From Prostheceraeus crozeri (taxonomy: Eukaryota; Platyhelminthes; Polycladida; Euryleptidae): DNA of 64,000 nt. The stretch is taken from contig CAJQUW010001872.1 in the NCBI GenBank assembly GCA_907163375.1, positions 371,001-435,000 of the forward strand. The letters run 5' to 3'. The notes below the pieces were generated by a model. It was not told where the DNA came from. It was given only the letters and a program-made list of their open reading frames with translations, and ran no database searches. Positions 17,899 to 26,869 of this stretch are shown one piece after another. The position numbers and the translations under genes were made by a program. How positions within the stretch are numbered: position 1 is the first letter of the stretch; each line of letters begins with the position of its first letter.

Positions 17899-19017
17899 TT
17901 CTGAAGCTAAAAACGGAAAACAATGATTTTTACACTTAGTGAGGAATGATAGATTTGAGTGTAGTGAGTGGCACTCGATCCCGTCAACGGCCCGAAGGCC
18001 TTGTACTGATCACTAGGGAAGTGAGAGATCTTCCCCGATACCCGCTATTTACAGCTTAAGACATCATTGTCACTGCCCCGAAGTGGCAACAGCAACGCCG
18101 AGTCAAAGGTAATGAACAGTAGCTGGGATGTAACCCCACAAAGCTGCCTTAGACTTAGTTAAATTTGAAATCTGATAGCAGATTTGAACTCAGCATACTT
18201 GAAAACCTTGAGGAAATATCCCAACTTATTGCTTTGATCAGCTTGATAGCAAGCCGTAGAGAGCTTGATTCACCAGCGTTTTGCAATGGAGATGTTTAGA
18301 GGCCACCCATGACAAGATAGCTAAGACTCAACCGATTGGCGTTCAAAGTGCTACGTTGAGAACTGTGTCAAATGCCCAACATGAGACATGAGTTGTCCCA
18401 GCGGTAACGGTCTCAAATATGACACACTCCCTTGCCACACTTATCACTACGGCATCGTCCGCCGTCCCGAAGGAACACCCTGTCAGTGGAATATTACAGT
18501 AAAACTCTCCGTGTCTTGCTCGCTTTCAGTGAAAAGCCGCTTATAGCATGAGAAGACTGGCTCAGACATCATTAAAAATGCTTTCATTGACTTCAGCAGG
18601 GACGAAAACCCCAGAAAACCTCCAAAACAAGGGAATTTAAAATTTTCAACTTTTTAGCAATACTAATGACATTTTATAAGTAGTCTATCACTTAGGGCAG
18701 GTCAATAGCGACCGAACCTTATTTGAATCAAGTCAAACGGACTTGTAGAAGCAAAGTTACAAGCCTTTAAAGTTTTTGAGTCTTTTATGGTCTGGAGACG
18801 AAGGCCATCTCCTGGCGAACCTCTAAGTCTGACGGCTTAGCTGATATCAGCAATGAAATTTTCTAAGTCGGTTTAACCCGGAATTTGGAATGTCCGAAGC
18901 TATCATCGCAGCTCAGAGAGACGACCTACCTTTGACAACCGCTCTCCTCTAAATGAAAAGTCTCTGTCGGTTCCCGCTTATATAGTGTGTGGCGATCAGC
19001 TGATGACGTAATACCCA
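17899..19017 (-). other. Noncoding GC-richer stretch, probably leader intron of the coiled-coil gene
   Basis: No convincing frame is present. A donor-like AAAG/GTAGGT at 18929, downstream of the TATA box, and acceptor-like TTTTTAG/CTTCAG just before the ATG at 17898 bracket about 1.0 kb. This suggests a 5' leader intron. Composition resembles 16330-17898 rather than the AT-richer capsid block. Confidence 0.45.
18977..19011 (-). promoter_or_regulatory. TATA box with CRE-like site, leftward, beside right TIR
   Basis: On the - strand, TTACGTCA (a CRE/ATF-like half-palindrome) at 19011-19004 lies about 20 bp upstream of TATATAAG at 18984-18977. Transcription would run left into the coiled-coil gene. 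Unlike the other two promoters of the element it lacks paired CCAAT boxes, so it may be regulated differently. Confidence 0.6.
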
Positions 19018-19040
19018 TCATCCAAACACTAAAAACCCGT

Positions 19041-19705
19041 CTATCTCCGGTTCTAGTACTCCGATTGAGCTGGAAATACGCCATTTCCATGTAGAATTTG
19101 ACGCTGAATCCGAATCTGGCCTCCGTTTTCCCATCCGATGCTTCGTTTTGGCTCTACAGCCCACAGCCATCGCAAAAATTCTAACTCGTGTTTTTCGAAA
19201 AATGTTGAAAATTTTTCTCTCCGATTGACTTGAAACTCTCCGATCGACTTGAAACTCACCATGTTGATAGAGAATTTGACGCTGATTCCAAATCTGAAAT
19301 CCGTTTTCCCATCCGATGCTTCGTTTTGAAGCTACAGCCCAAAACGTCCCAAATTCTAACTCTGTCGTTTTTCGCCAATGTCCCAAAATCTTAAATGGTG
19401 TCTCACATCTAAACGAAGACAGATATGAACAAGCCGATTCTTTCAGTGAATTTGTCTCACTCTTAGCTTTCAAACGAGCTATTGCACGACAAAATCCGTC
19501 CACTAGAAGCAAAGTTGGAAGGTCGGTGCCGAGGGGGGGGGGACGTCAGCGAACCTTTCGGACTCACTTGGCCGGCACACCACGACACTCTGTCGTTCCA
19601 GAGGGGGGGGAGTCAGACTCGAAGCACCACGGCGTCCGACCACGACACTGTGTCGTTCCAGAGGTGGGGGGGCACCGGTCGAGTGTTCGCCGTTTTCTTA
19701 CTACT
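19041..19705 (-). repeat. Right terminal inverted repeat of inner Polinton
   Basis: Reverse complement of the left TIR. It has two C-run/TCTGGAACGACA units near 19590 and 19655 and two copies of the ~110-bp AAAACGAAGCATCGGATGG module near 19135 and 19315. The outer 250 bp differ from the left copy by only a few percent. The inner edge is approximate. Confidence 0.88.
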
Positions 19706-19711
19706 TAAAAG
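19706..19711. repeat. Right 6-bp target-site duplication TAAAAG
   Basis: TAAAAG follows the terminal CTTACTACT of the inner Polinton and matches the copy at 720-725. Confidence 0.93.
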
Positions 19712-20500
19712 AAATAAAGATGATTTTTGAAACGTGTTCTTTAAATTAATGAATAATGCATTTTATGGTAAGACTTTAGAAAATGTGCGTAATAGACAAA
19801 ATATTGAAATAGTTTATGATAAAGATAGATATCAAAATTTAACAAGGAAACCTACATATAAAAGAACTACTAGATTCAGCGATGAACTATGTGCAGTGCA
19901 TCTAAGACGAAACATTATAAAACATGATAGTTTAATTTTATAGGATTCACTATATTAGAATTAGCTAAACTATTTATGTATAGATTTATATATGATTATT
20001 TAGCACCTGCTTATGGCGAAAACTATAAATTACACTTTACAGATACTGATTGCGTCTTCTTAGAATTAACAATACCGTATAATTCTTCACTTGATGAAGA
20101 AATTAATAAAATAAAAGATATCATTCATCCTTCTGATTTATGTAAAGTAAAAGATGAACTAGAAGGAAATGAAGAGTACATAACAGATGCTGTATTTTTA
20201 AAATCTAAATGTTATTGTTTTAACACAAATTCTAAAACATCTAAAACAAATTCAAAAACAATTAAAACATTAAAATGAATTTCAAAGGCATCAGTGGCTA
20301 ACCAAATAACATTTCAAGATTATAAGAATGCATTATTTAATAATGAAATAAAAACAGCATGTAATTATATACTTAATTCAAAGAAACAAAAAATGTATTT
20401 AAAAGAGGAACATAAACTAGCATTAGATCCATTTGATGATAAAAGAAAAATTTTACCTGATGGAATAACTACTTTACCTTTTAAATTTTCTAATTTTTAA
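19712..20500 (+). pseudogene. Outer Polinton DNA polymerase B, second part
   Basis: Polymerase sequence resumes after the inner element. Motif B appears as NNAFYGKTLENVRNR near 19750-19795, and motif C as FTDTDCVFLEL near 20037-20070. A C-terminal part with LKSKCYCF and a Lys-rich end follows to 20500. The AT-rich codon use matches 1-725 and differs from the inner element. It is a fossil piece. Confidence 0.85.
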
Positions 20501-20567
20501 ATTTCTTAAGATTAAGAAAAATTTTAAGAAAAAAATAAATTATTCGATCACTCCGCGAAAATATTTT

Positions 20568-21270
20568 CTATAACTCTATCATGTATTTTTTATCAATATT
20601 AATTGTAATGAAGCCATAATCTTTTGCCCAAGCATTATTACACGATTGTTTAAATTCATCTTTATCTCTTATACATAAATCTCTTAACAAATCACATAAA
20701 TTTCTTGCATTTACTTCAAAAAGTATAAATATATTTGCATTCTTTCTAATAACACTTCCATCTAATGAATACATACTTTGTGTTAAATAAAAAACACTAC
20801 AGTTATTATGTCTACCTCTTGTGAAATAATTTCTCTGAACTGAATGATTTCTATCATTAACACAATCATCAAAAATTACACAATGTTTCATTCTTTTATC
20901 TAATTTACAGGGATCTTGCATATTACCACTATCATCTATTAATTGTATCGTTATGTGTTTATTTATTTCGGGTTCTACCAATTGTTTATTTTTCGCTGCT
21001 TCTTCACACCACGAACTTATTTCCTCTTCATATTCAGATTTTTCACATTCTTCAAATAAGGAAGCAATTGCTGTTATTTTCAAATCCATATTTTAAAAAT
21101 TGATAAACGGGTTGTTCTGCTGTTGTTGTATAAATTATAAGATTGTTATAATCTAAAAAGATTGGAGTAGTTAGACTTTTAAATAATAGATATGTTTTTC
21201 CACATCCTGATCTTCCGCAAATAACTGATAAAACTTTATTGGATAGATTTCGATGATGATTGAATTTCAC
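20568..21270 (-). pseudogene. Outer Polinton packaging ATPase
   Basis: The region reads as the FtsK/HerA-type packaging ATPase. Walker A is ICGRSGCGKTYLLF near 21210, and Walker B is HCVIFDDCVND near 20885. The arginine-containing motif RNYFTRGRHNNCSVFYLTQS follows, then a C-terminal region with a WAKDYGFITIN-type segment. It lies convergent to the polymerase, as in many Polintons. It is fossil and of different subfamily character from the inner element's ATPase. Confidence 0.8.
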
Positions 21271-21434
21271 TTCTTTTATTTAATGCTAGGTTTGTAGAAA
21301 TTTCTTCACTCATTTTTTGAGACGATATTTTAAAGAACAAACTCATACTTCTCTAACCAAAAATCTATCATAATCTCTTCGCCTCCAAAATTTATTTCTT
21401 ATCCTTTCTCATCCGTAATTCTAATGTTAATACT

Positions 21435-21847
21435 CCGTATATAATTGATCAAATTTTTCAGGAGGTTCAAATCCATTGATAAAAAGAAAAAACCAAATTA
21501 CTTGGTGCCTCCGTACCAGTATATTTTTTTGATCTGTTTAAAAAAAATAATAAATATACACTGAAGTGCACTGAAGTTGCACTGTACTTCGGCCTTTGGC
21601 CTTCAAGGTGCGATGGTAAGTGGCAGGTCATACATTCAACCCTTCCCTGTCGATTCTTAAGGGAAGGGTTGAATGTATGACCTGCCACTTACCATCGCAC
21701 CTTGAAGGCCAAAGGCCGAAGTACAGTGCAACTTCAGTGCACTTCAGTGTATATTTATTATTTTTTTTTAAACAGATCAAAAAAATTTACTGGTACGGAG
21801 GCACCAAGTAATTTGGTTTTTTCTTTTTATCAATGAATGTTAATACT
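21435..21847. repeat. Insertion carrying a 362-bp near-perfect hairpin in the outer Polinton
   Basis: From 21474 to 21835 the sequence is an almost perfect inverted repeat with ~175-bp arms and an 11-12 bp loop. I find about one mismatch and one A-run indel between arms, so it is recent. A 12-bp direct repeat, AATGTTAATACT, occurs at 21423-21434 and 21836-21847 and may be a target duplication. It lies within the outer element's penton-like gene. Similar frames on both arms are mirror artefacts. Class is unknown: foldback MITE or palindromic rearrangement. Confidence 0.75.
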
Positions 21848-22543
21848 GTTAATAGTTTTTCTTGTAATAGGGAAATATATTAATGTTTGTGGAATTACAT
21901 TTAATCTATAACCAATGGTTACAGTAAAAGCTGGAAAACTGAATATCAAATTTGACAATTTACCATTTATATATCCTCCTTCAATAATGTCACAATGTAC
22001 AACAATTGAATTTATTTCAGTTATTTTAGGAATCTTCTCACCCAAATGATACCCTTGACTGTAGATTTGTTTATTAAATCCCAATAGTTTTGATAATGAT
22101 CTATCATGATTAAAATCAACTTGATGATTTTCGTCTAAAGTAAGAGAAAATTTATTAACTGCTGGTTCAACTGCGAAATGTAATTGTTTCTTATCTTTGA
22201 ATGGTATACCTAAATGTCTCTTAATTTCATTTGATATTGATTCAACTTCGTAAGAACCAGGAAGAAAAGTTAGTATTTTCCACGTTTTACCATTATCAGT
22301 AGAATATCTAAATTGATCATTCACATCTTTGATAACGTTTTGAATAGTGTTAAATGTGGAAAAACTAGTCAATGCAATTTGATAATTTTTATTTTGTTCC
22401 AAATGTAGAATGGATTCTAAATTACAAGTGTGTGATGAAGTAGTTGTTATAATTTTTAACGTCGTACTAAATTTTGATGAACCCAAAATCTCTGTTAGAT
22501 TTTCTAAATGATTATTAATTTTTTCTAAATCTGCTGAACACAT
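21848..22543 (-). pseudogene. Outer Polinton penton-like capsid protein
   Basis: A ~230-residue frame with the penton signature of AT-rich Polintons. It has YQIALTSFSTFNTIQNV near the N-terminus, then FRYSTDNGKTWK and GSYEVESISNEIKRHLG, followed by LSLTLDENHQVDF and LLGF. The late block is HCDIIEGGYINGK then LIYFPITRKTINSI. The hairpin insertion lies at its 3' end. The protein would occupy capsid vertices; treated as fossil. Confidence 0.75.
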
Positions 22544-22621
22544 TTTTTAGATAAAAATTTTAAATAAATATTTTTTTTTAAAAAATTAAAAACAGCATAT
22601 TTCAGCTATACTTTTATAATC

Positions 22622-23471
22622 CTCTTCATTCAGAATCTTCTTTTCTAACAGTCTTTTTAATATAGCATGAATTTCATTGAAACTAGAATTATGTCCTTCT
22701 TTTATTGCAGATATTAAAATCTCTAATCTATTTAGTAATTCTTGTGGATCATCTGGTAAAAATATAGTTGTTTCTGTTTTAAAACCTTTTCCTACTTTAG
22801 GTGCTTTAGGTTGGTAATAAATTTTCTAATTGTTTATAACGTCTAAGAGATTTTACTGCACCAACGCTATCTAACATAGCTTTATATTTTATAAGATCTT
22901 CTACAGCATAATTATTTAAATCTGCTCCTCTTAAAAGATCAACAAAATTTCTATCTAAACTAATAGGTGATTTATCTGGTGAAAAAATTAAACCCCGTAA
23001 AGGTTGTGGAAATATTTCTTTTCCACCAAGATAAAATCTTACAAATAATTTTTTATCTAAAAAGAAAGTGGAATGTTCAAATAACATAGATTTTGGTAAT
23101 TTTTTTCTATATTTGCTTCTAACAATCCATAATCATCTAATAATGTTTTAAGTACTGGATCTGTTATATTTACTCGGTTATCCTGATTAGCAAGTTCTTT
23201 TTCAAGAGTTTTAAATGATTCAATAGTTTTTTCAAAATCAGTTTTTACTTGTTCGGTTTGCTGCATTTTTTTCAAACATATCGGATTGAATACCAGCTTT
23301 TGTCATTCTATGCTGAGTATGATTTTCTTTCATAATATTTTTTTGTTTGATTAACTCATCTAATTGTTGAATTCTTTTTTGATTATCAGCTTTAATTTTA
23401 TCCATTTTTAAAATATAATATTTGAATTTTGTGGTAACATTGGAATACAACAAAAATATTTTACTGAACAA
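22622..23471 (-). pseudogene. Outer Polinton coiled-coil virion-type proteins
   Basis: Several short frames read as proteins common to this Polinton group. One has FYLGGKEIFPQPLRGL, then LLRGADLNNYAVEDLIKYK, and an LPDDPQELLNRLEIL-type segment. Two Lys/Gln-rich coiled-coil frames lie upstream (23057-23471). None has a catalytic motif. They are presumed structural or morphogenetic. The cluster is fossil and shows breaks, so separate gene limits are not assigned. Confidence 0.5.
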
Positions 23472-23472
23472 A

Positions 23473-24151
23473 TTATTTTTTTATTGCTTTGTCGTCTGAC
23501 ATCTTTTCGTCTAAAGTTTTTAGTTTTTCTAAAAAAATTTCATCATTTTCTTCATTAGAAATTTTACCATCACTAGAAATTTTACCAGCCTGTTTATTCT
23601 TGTCATTAACTTGTGTCTGTAATTGAATTGATATTCTATTAGCTTCATTAGCTATTTGATCTAATTTTTCAATCTCATCTATCGTGATAACATTATCATC
23701 ACATACTCTTTGAAAGTAATAATGCAATTTATCATAAATTTCTTTCACGTGAGAATGTTTGTTTTTTAATGATTTTCGTTTCTTAGTAATTAAAGATTTA
23801 TCTGACATTGTAACAAGCGAAGTTGTAAAAACACCCGTACCTGTTAAAGCAGTAGCAACTACTGGAATTACTACAACACCTGAGGAAATGACAATAGTCA
23901 GAGCGCCTAAACTTACTGTTATAAAGATCTCAATACCTTGTGTTACATTCTTAACTTTAGACCATCTCTTTCTTAATTTTCTATAATGCTCTAATCTTCA
24001 TAATAATTGTGATTCCTTCTCTTTCATATACCAAACTCTATCTTTGTGTTTTTCAATGTTCATCTTTTCAATGTCCATTAAAGTAGAACTACGTTCATTT
24101 ATTAACGAAGGATATATTCTCGAAGTTCCTTCCATTTTTGAGGCTTCCATT
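23473..24151 (-). pseudogene. Outer Polinton membrane-associated protein region
   Basis: From an ATG near 24151 the translation starts Met-Glu-Ala-Ser and is Lys/Glu-rich. A strongly hydrophobic span (ITVSLGALTIVISSGVVVIP) lies near 23860-23920, followed by an acidic/Lys-rich coil (23473-23808) with a VKEIYDKLHYYFQRV segment. This pairing of membrane span and coil is seen in other Polintons next to the terminus. Role unknown; fossil. Confidence 0.5.
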
Positions 24152-24183
24152 TTTTAATAAATATTTTGATATTTTTAGACTAA

Positions 24184-24281
24184 GTGAAATTTTCGACCTC
24201 GTGATATTTTTTGACTACCTAAATTTTCGACCTCGTGATATTTTTTGACTACCTAAATTTTCGACTGCGTGATATTTTTGA
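24184..24281. repeat. 34-bp tandem repeat, about three copies, near right end of outer Polinton
   Basis: The unit contains ATTTTCGACCTCGTGATATT followed by TTTGACTACCT. The third copy is partial and divergent (GACTGCG). Its position upstream of the leftward gene cluster suits a terminal or promoter repeat of the Polinton. 24282-24412 is AT-rich with no recognised feature. Confidence 0.7.
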
Positions 24282-24412
24282 AACCTCTTTTCAATATATG
24301 AAAAAATCCCAACGAGCTTAGAACTTTTTTTTAATTTTATCATTTTATTTTTTATTTTTATAAAACTCTTTTTCTGTTACGAAATATTTCCTATACTCAT
24401 TCTGGAGGTATC

Positions 24413-25816
24413 TTATTTTTTTAGTTGTCCTGAATCGGTCATATATTCATTTTTTTGCATTTTTGGGGTACCTTGTTTTTTCATTTTTTTATTTGTCTCT
24501 AACATTTTCTCTTGAAACATCTCCCAGTCTATAACTCCATTGTTTTCTTTTTCTTGAGTCATCTGTTGTCTCAGCGATTCTTCGAATTCCTTCTTCAGAT
24601 TTTTTGTGCTCAGTTTCCAAACTTTGATCTTCTTCTTGCAACTCTTCCTATCTTTCACTTCCAACCCACTTTTCCTCTTTATGTCCATCACCAGAATCCG
24701 ATGTTGCAGAAAACAGACTTCGCCAGGGATCACCTTGAAATCTCTCACCACACCGGCATCCTGTTGTTTTACCAAAAGGAAGTCTATCTGGGTTTGATGG
24801 TCACCACTCTTGTACGTTATTTTCTTCTCCATGCCCTTTGAGAAAAATGTGTTCATCACCTTCAAACCATTGCTTTGGCAGAATTCAAGGATTCTGTTCC
24901 CTTCACTGTTTGCTTGCCCGTATCCAAGGGACCAACAGTTTCTTCGAAACCAGCTGTCATTCCCAATGTGACCATTTAGTTCTCCGGCTACTATAACGCT
25001 TTCAGATGAGGGTACGCGCATTATTTCGTCGTCCAGTCTCCCCCAAAAGGCATCCTTTTCGACATCTGACTTCCCAGCCTGGGGAGCATACACTGAAAAA
25101 ATGTGTGTCACTTTGACGTCAAGGATAAGTCGAATTTTCATTATCCTTGAAGTTAATCTCTCTACTTCCAGCACATCACTGGTCAAGCATTCTTTAGCAG
25201 GATACCAACTCCTCCTCTGCTTGACTTCTCTCCAGACCACCAAAATTTGTACTTTTCATCGCCTTCACCGATATACTTGCATCCACAACCTTTGAATTGG
25301 GTCTCCTGCACACAGCAGACATCAACTCCTCTTCTCCTCAACATCTCAACCACCTCCCTACTTCTCCCATGCATTGATCCAACATTAGCTGTCCCAATGC
25401 GTAAGTTTTTCATTTTCTTCTCCCCGGACATTCTTCGCACCCCTTGCCTATTGAAAGGCTGCCGGGCACTAGGGGCCATTTGAGAGTGAGCCATTCCACA
25501 AAAAATACGGTGCTGCAATTTTTACGGCCGCATGCCCTTGCTGACGCCAACCATGATTATCCGTCATGGACCTAGCCTTTTCCCATCAATAGATGGGAAG
25601 ACCCTACAAGGCAGTAGGTAAGGAGATTAATGTTTTAGAGACGGCGCCTCTCCGTCTCGACACTGACTTCAGGACAAATCCAGAAGACAGCCGCTAGCTG
25701 GTCAGGGACTGCTTATTCGAGCCAGCGGCCTTATTTCGCAGCTAACCATCAGCCAATGATGGCCTCTCGCTATCCGCCACCTGCGACCCTGGAGGTATCA
25801 GCCAGCTATGCCCCCT
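24413..25816 (-). mobile_element. RTE-like LINE, endonuclease part, 3' side missing
   Basis: On the - strand, an untranslated lead (25816-25520) precedes an apurinic-endonuclease-like domain in two overlapping frames. The first has LRIGTANVGSM, then VCCVQETQFKG and SSRGGVGILL (25183-25470). The second has FSVYAPQAGKSD, then VIVAGELNGHIG and TYKSGDHQTQIDFLL, with QHRILVMD closing (24413-25243). These match RTE/BovB-type (CFDP2-like) LINE endonucleases. No reverse transcriptase follows, since sequence left of 24413 belongs to or borders the Polinton. One frameshift separates the two frames near 25200. The usual AEFNG motif reads AGELNG. Confidence 0.8.
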
Positions 25817-25820
25817 TGCA

Positions 25821-25890
25821 AACTGCAATGGTTTCATGTAATGTTTCATTATATTTTACATTTATGTTTTCCAAAAAATTAACGTACGGG
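25821..25890 (-). repeat. Terminal fragment of the CCCGTACG minisatellite transposon
   Basis: On the - strand it begins CCCGTACG and continues to GGAAAACATAAATG, then an ATGAAACATTACATG unit. This matches the left ends at 39329 and 39917. Only about 70 bp remain, next to the LINE 5' end. Confidence 0.7.
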
Positions 25891-25897
25891 CCTTTAA

Positions 25898-26864
25898 CCC
25901 TATCCATACCGGGGGGGGGGGGGCGAATCCCCTGTCGGATTTTTGTTGTGGAGCTTTTAAAACTGAACCGATTGAACCAGGCTTTTGTGACTTTTAGTTT
26001 CTGGGTATCTCTCAACTTTTCGCCGAAAATCGTTGCATTTGGTTCATGAGAAAGTTAAATTTATGGCCCGTTTTGAAAAGTGCATTTTTTGAAAGTCTGA
26101 ATTTTGCCTGATTTTGCAAACATCTGGTGTGCTAAGTTTTGACAAAGCAAGCTGAATATCAATTTTTTGCATCACATCACAACTAGATGTCCATAAATTG
26201 CACCATCAAGATACTATAGACATCGATAAGAGTCATCCAAACTTGAATGTCATGTAAATACTACTTATTTGCTTTGCAGTAGAAATGAGTCAACTAAGTT
26301 GCAACTAAGTAGTGTTCGTTCATATTGATTTGAAAACTTCTGCTTATTCAGTGTCATTCTTAGTCTTTATTACGTTGCTGGAAGGTAGCAAAACCTCTTA
26401 AATTGTTTCTACAGATGAATAAAAGCAGTCAATTTTGAGTGAATACTTTCCCTTTTCTGCTTATGATTCATTTTTGAATATTCAATTTCTACATATTCAA
26501 ATTTTAAATTTAAATTCATGATGTGTAGACAAACAAGTTTAGAGCATCAAATAGCATCATTCTCCTGATTATTAATTGTATGTGTCACTAACGTCATTGA
26601 ACTAAAAGCACTGAATCTATGTTGCCAGTCGATGAGAAGAAACATAAAAAAATCCGCTTAATTTTGAAGTTCAAATTTAAAATCGCCATTTAAAGCATCA
26701 AGATGGACGAATTAGAAAAAACAGATACCACTGTTAGAAAGATCACACACAGAATATTCTACCCTGAAATTTCATGTACAACGGAGCAGTATTTAGGAAG
26801 TTAAGGAGGGCGGGATCGCTCCCCCCAGGATGGCGATGCGCTTCAGAGCCCGGTATGGATAGGG
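25898..26864. mobile_element. piggyBac-type non-autonomous element, 967 bp
   Basis: TTAA at 25894-25897 is followed by CCCTATCCATACCGGG. The mirror CCCGGTATGGATAGGG precedes TTAA at 26865-26868. A TTAA target and TIRs starting CCC are the piggyBac signature. There is no coding frame inside, so it would be mobilised in trans. A run of 13 or more G follows the left TIR. Confidence 0.88.
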
Positions 26865-26869
26865 TTAAT

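Larger units (their letters stand above)
726..19705. mobile_element. Inner Polinton, 18,980 bp, with TIRs and 6-bp TSD
   Basis: The element begins AGTAGTAAG and ends with its reverse complement. The first 31 nt of both ends are identical, and TIR similarity continues for several hundred bp. The 6-bp duplication TAAAAG flanks both ends exactly. AG-starting TIRs and a 6-bp TSD are Polinton/Maverick hallmarks. It encodes major capsid, two penton-like proteins, protease, ATPase, PolB, small virion proteins and several unusual accessory proteins. No integrase-like gene was recognised. It looks largely complete but fossil, with about four to six breaks. The perfect TSD and TIRs differing by a few percent suggest a fairly recent insertion. 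Confidence 0.95.
1..24290. mobile_element. Outer Polinton/adintovirus-type relic, left end outside window
   Basis: An AT-rich element with Polinton hallmark genes: PolB on the + strand, interrupted by the inner Polinton, then packaging ATPase, penton-like capsid and several coiled-coil or membrane proteins on the - strand. The gene set and convergent layout match Polintons. The left end lies before the window. The right end is not sharply defined, and the last clear part is a 34-bp tandem repeat ending near 24281. It is a fossil with roughly six to ten breaks. It must be older than the inner Polinton inserted in it. No major capsid or integrase part is seen here; the integrase could lie to the left. 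Confidence 0.85.

Noticed and set aside
19018-19730. Long frames across the right TIR, up to 164 codons
   Set aside because: Mirror copies of the left TIR modules, not genes.
21467-21811. Two near-identical frames starting MAGHTFNPSL
   Set aside because: The same arm of the hairpin read in both directions; not a gene.
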